NCBI GenBank assembly: GCA_949383255.1
Contig: CASJPF010000007.1
Location: forward strand, 54,662-118,661
DNA from: Lachnospiraceae bacterium
Lineage (GTDB): Bacteria; Bacillota; Clostridia; Lachnospirales; Lachnospiraceae
Direction: 5' to 3'
DNA length: 64,000 nucleotides
Shown here: piece by piece, positions 63,155 through 64,000 of the stretch
Layout: the number at the start of each line of letters is the position of its first letter
Numbering within the stretch: position 1 is the stretch's first letter
The notes under the pieces: generated by a model
What the model saw: the letters and a program-made list of their open reading frames with translations, nothing else
What the model was told of the DNA's origin: nothing
The model's database searches: none
Program-made: the position numbers and the translations under genes

Positions 63155-63967
63155 ATGAAGAAAAGACTTAAAACAATAGCTTTTATCGTATTATTTATGA
63201 TGGTATTTTGTGGAGTTACTCCTGTAAATCTCGCAAAAAATACTAATAATAGTAACAATCATCAAACGATGCAAATCAAACCTGATTTAGAAGTCAAGAG
63301 CGCAGAGAAAAAAAATACTATAAAATCTAAAATGGATTTGTTTGTTGTAGGAAAATATAAAGAAGAACTTACTGCGCAAATAGAGATAGGGCAACTTAGC
63401 ACAGAGAATGAGGAAAAATGTATTATAAAATCAAAACAAACGCAATCAAATGTAGCCAGTGGCGGGCAAGAAAGCATTGCAGAACCAAGAGAAGAACAGA
63501 TAATAACAGAGAGTCCTACAGAAGTTGAGTCAGAAAATATTACAGAAGCGGAATCAGAAAAAGAAGAATCTACAGAAACGGAGTCAGAAAATATTACAGA
63601 AACAGAATCAGAAAAAGAAGAATTTACAGAAACGGAGTCAGAAAATATTACAGAAACGGAATCAGAAAAAGAGGAATCTACAGAAACGGAGTCGGAAAAA
63701 GTTACAGAAACCGAAACGGAAAAAGAAGAGTTTACAGAAACCGATCCAGAAGAGCCAGAACGATTTATTGATGAAATAATGGTTCTTGGGGATTGCAACT
63801 GGAATGACAGTAAAAATTATTACTACACAAAACAAAACTATTTAGAAATTGAAGTTTGCATTATAAAACAATTTAATACTGCCAAAGAGATGACCGTGCA
63901 GATTGGCAAGAATGATTTGTATCTTTCTAATGATAAAAAGAATACCTATATAGTGTCTGCTGATTAA
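63155..63967 (+). CDS. secreted acidic-repeat protein
   Basis: A 270-residue protein with a signal peptide (TIAFIVLFMMVFCGVTPVNL). Residues encoded at 63527-63742 are four tandem 18-residue units of the type ESENITETESEKEESTET, differing by a few substitutions. This makes a highly acidic, probably unfolded spacer. The last 75 residues (FIDEIMVLGDCNWNDSKNYY onward) look folded but match nothing I know. No wall anchor is visible and the protein ends abruptly, so a premature stop is possible. The ATG has a TAGGAGAG site. Confidence 0.7.
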   Translation: MKKRLKTIAFIVLFMMVFCGVTPVNLAKNTNNSNNHQTMQIKPDLEVKSAEKKNTIKSKMDLFVVGKYKEELTAQIEIGQLSTENEEKCIIKSKQTQSNVASGGQESIAEPREEQIITESPTEVESENITEAESEKEESTETESENITETESEKEEFTETESENITETESEKEESTETESEKVTETETEKEEFTETDPEEPERFIDEIMVLGDCNWNDSKNYYYTKQNYLEIEVCIIKQFNTAKEMTVQIGKNDLYLSNDKKNTYIVSAD

Positions 63968-64000
63968 GCAAATATTTGCAACTTCCAACTCTTACATCTG

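Noticed and set aside
63262..63798. Minus-strand ORF of 178 residues rich in Ser-Val
   Set aside because: It is the antisense of the acidic repeats and has no ribosome site; repeat codons keep the opposite frame open.

Overview
The window looks like a chromosomal segment of an anaerobic, spore-lineage Clostridia, most like Lachnospiraceae (the Roseburia/Eubacterium type of gut bacterium). The sequence is AT-rich, with AGGAGG-type ribosome sites and short intergenic gaps. The pointers are three spoVA genes, a Spo0A-type DNA-binding domain, a sensory [FeFe]-hydrogenase, an agr-type peptide quorum-sensing locus, a GH5 mannanase, several MATE exporters and many small insertion-sequence relics. 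No rRNA is present, so genus and species cannot be named from this stretch.

Layout. 1-6.1 kb: the tail of a GH2 beta-mannosidase, then decayed genes: a DUF4234-like relic, a radical-SAM/SPASM peptide maturase relic, an intact FtsX-type ABC exporter and a subtilase gene cut off after 13 codons by an IS200/IS605-type tnpB element. 6.1-11.6 kb: an ATP-grasp protein, a marR-MATE operon, a chemoreceptor and an FMN-binding lipoprotein. 11.6-16.3 kb is a graveyard: tnpB and IS3 relics, a broken transposase fused to a piece of O-acetylhomoserine sulfhydrylase, itself fused to a frameshifted LysR gene, plus acetyltransferase and Ntn-hydrolase fragments. A choline-binding-type secreted protein and an ACT protein lie among them. 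16.3-24.2 kb: a membrane protein with an Mrr-type nuclease domain, the ACT (pheB)-hom-lysC aspartate-pathway operon, a second MATE gene, a LytTR/LiaF-like/DUF4097 envelope-stress group and tRNA-Leu. 24.3-28.6 kb: acetyltransferase and Nudix relics, rmuC, GNAT, a methyltransferase and tRNA-Ser. 28.8-39.0 kb: an ECF sigma factor with a DUF4179-like partner, a compact unit with a 35-codon ORF, an MFS transporter, a secreted stalk/PepSY protein, argC, an RsmF-like rRNA methyltransferase and two adjacent MATE genes.

39.2-45 kb is the agr region. An XRE regulator, an AgrA-like response regulator and an AgrC-like kinase run rightward and converge on agrD-agrB running leftward. A second XRE gene and spoVAA-AB-AC follow. 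45-53 kb: a GH13 amylase with an unusual tail, an HD-GYP-like protein in an operon with a hybrid histidine kinase, and a secreted CBM-GH5 mannanase, all on the minus strand. 53.6-64 kb: a sensory hydrogenase fused to a chemoreceptor signalling domain, TrpB2, tRNA-Val, two flavodoxin-fold proteins, a Spo0A effector domain without its receiver domain, glycogen synthase, RqcH/NFACT and a secreted acidic-repeat protein.

Two families of short structured repeats are scattered through intergenic gaps: about 135 bp at 30.76, 32.35 and 55.58 kb, and about 95 bp at 28.26 and 62.91 kb. The most notable items are the hydrogenase-chemoreceptor fusion, the receiver-less Spo0A protein, the convergent agr locus with its 53-codon agrD beside spoVA, the decayed radical-SAM/exporter/subtilase cassette, and the small ORF with its own promoter and terminator at 30.5 kb. 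Assignments rest on reading the translations by eye; no database search was possible.
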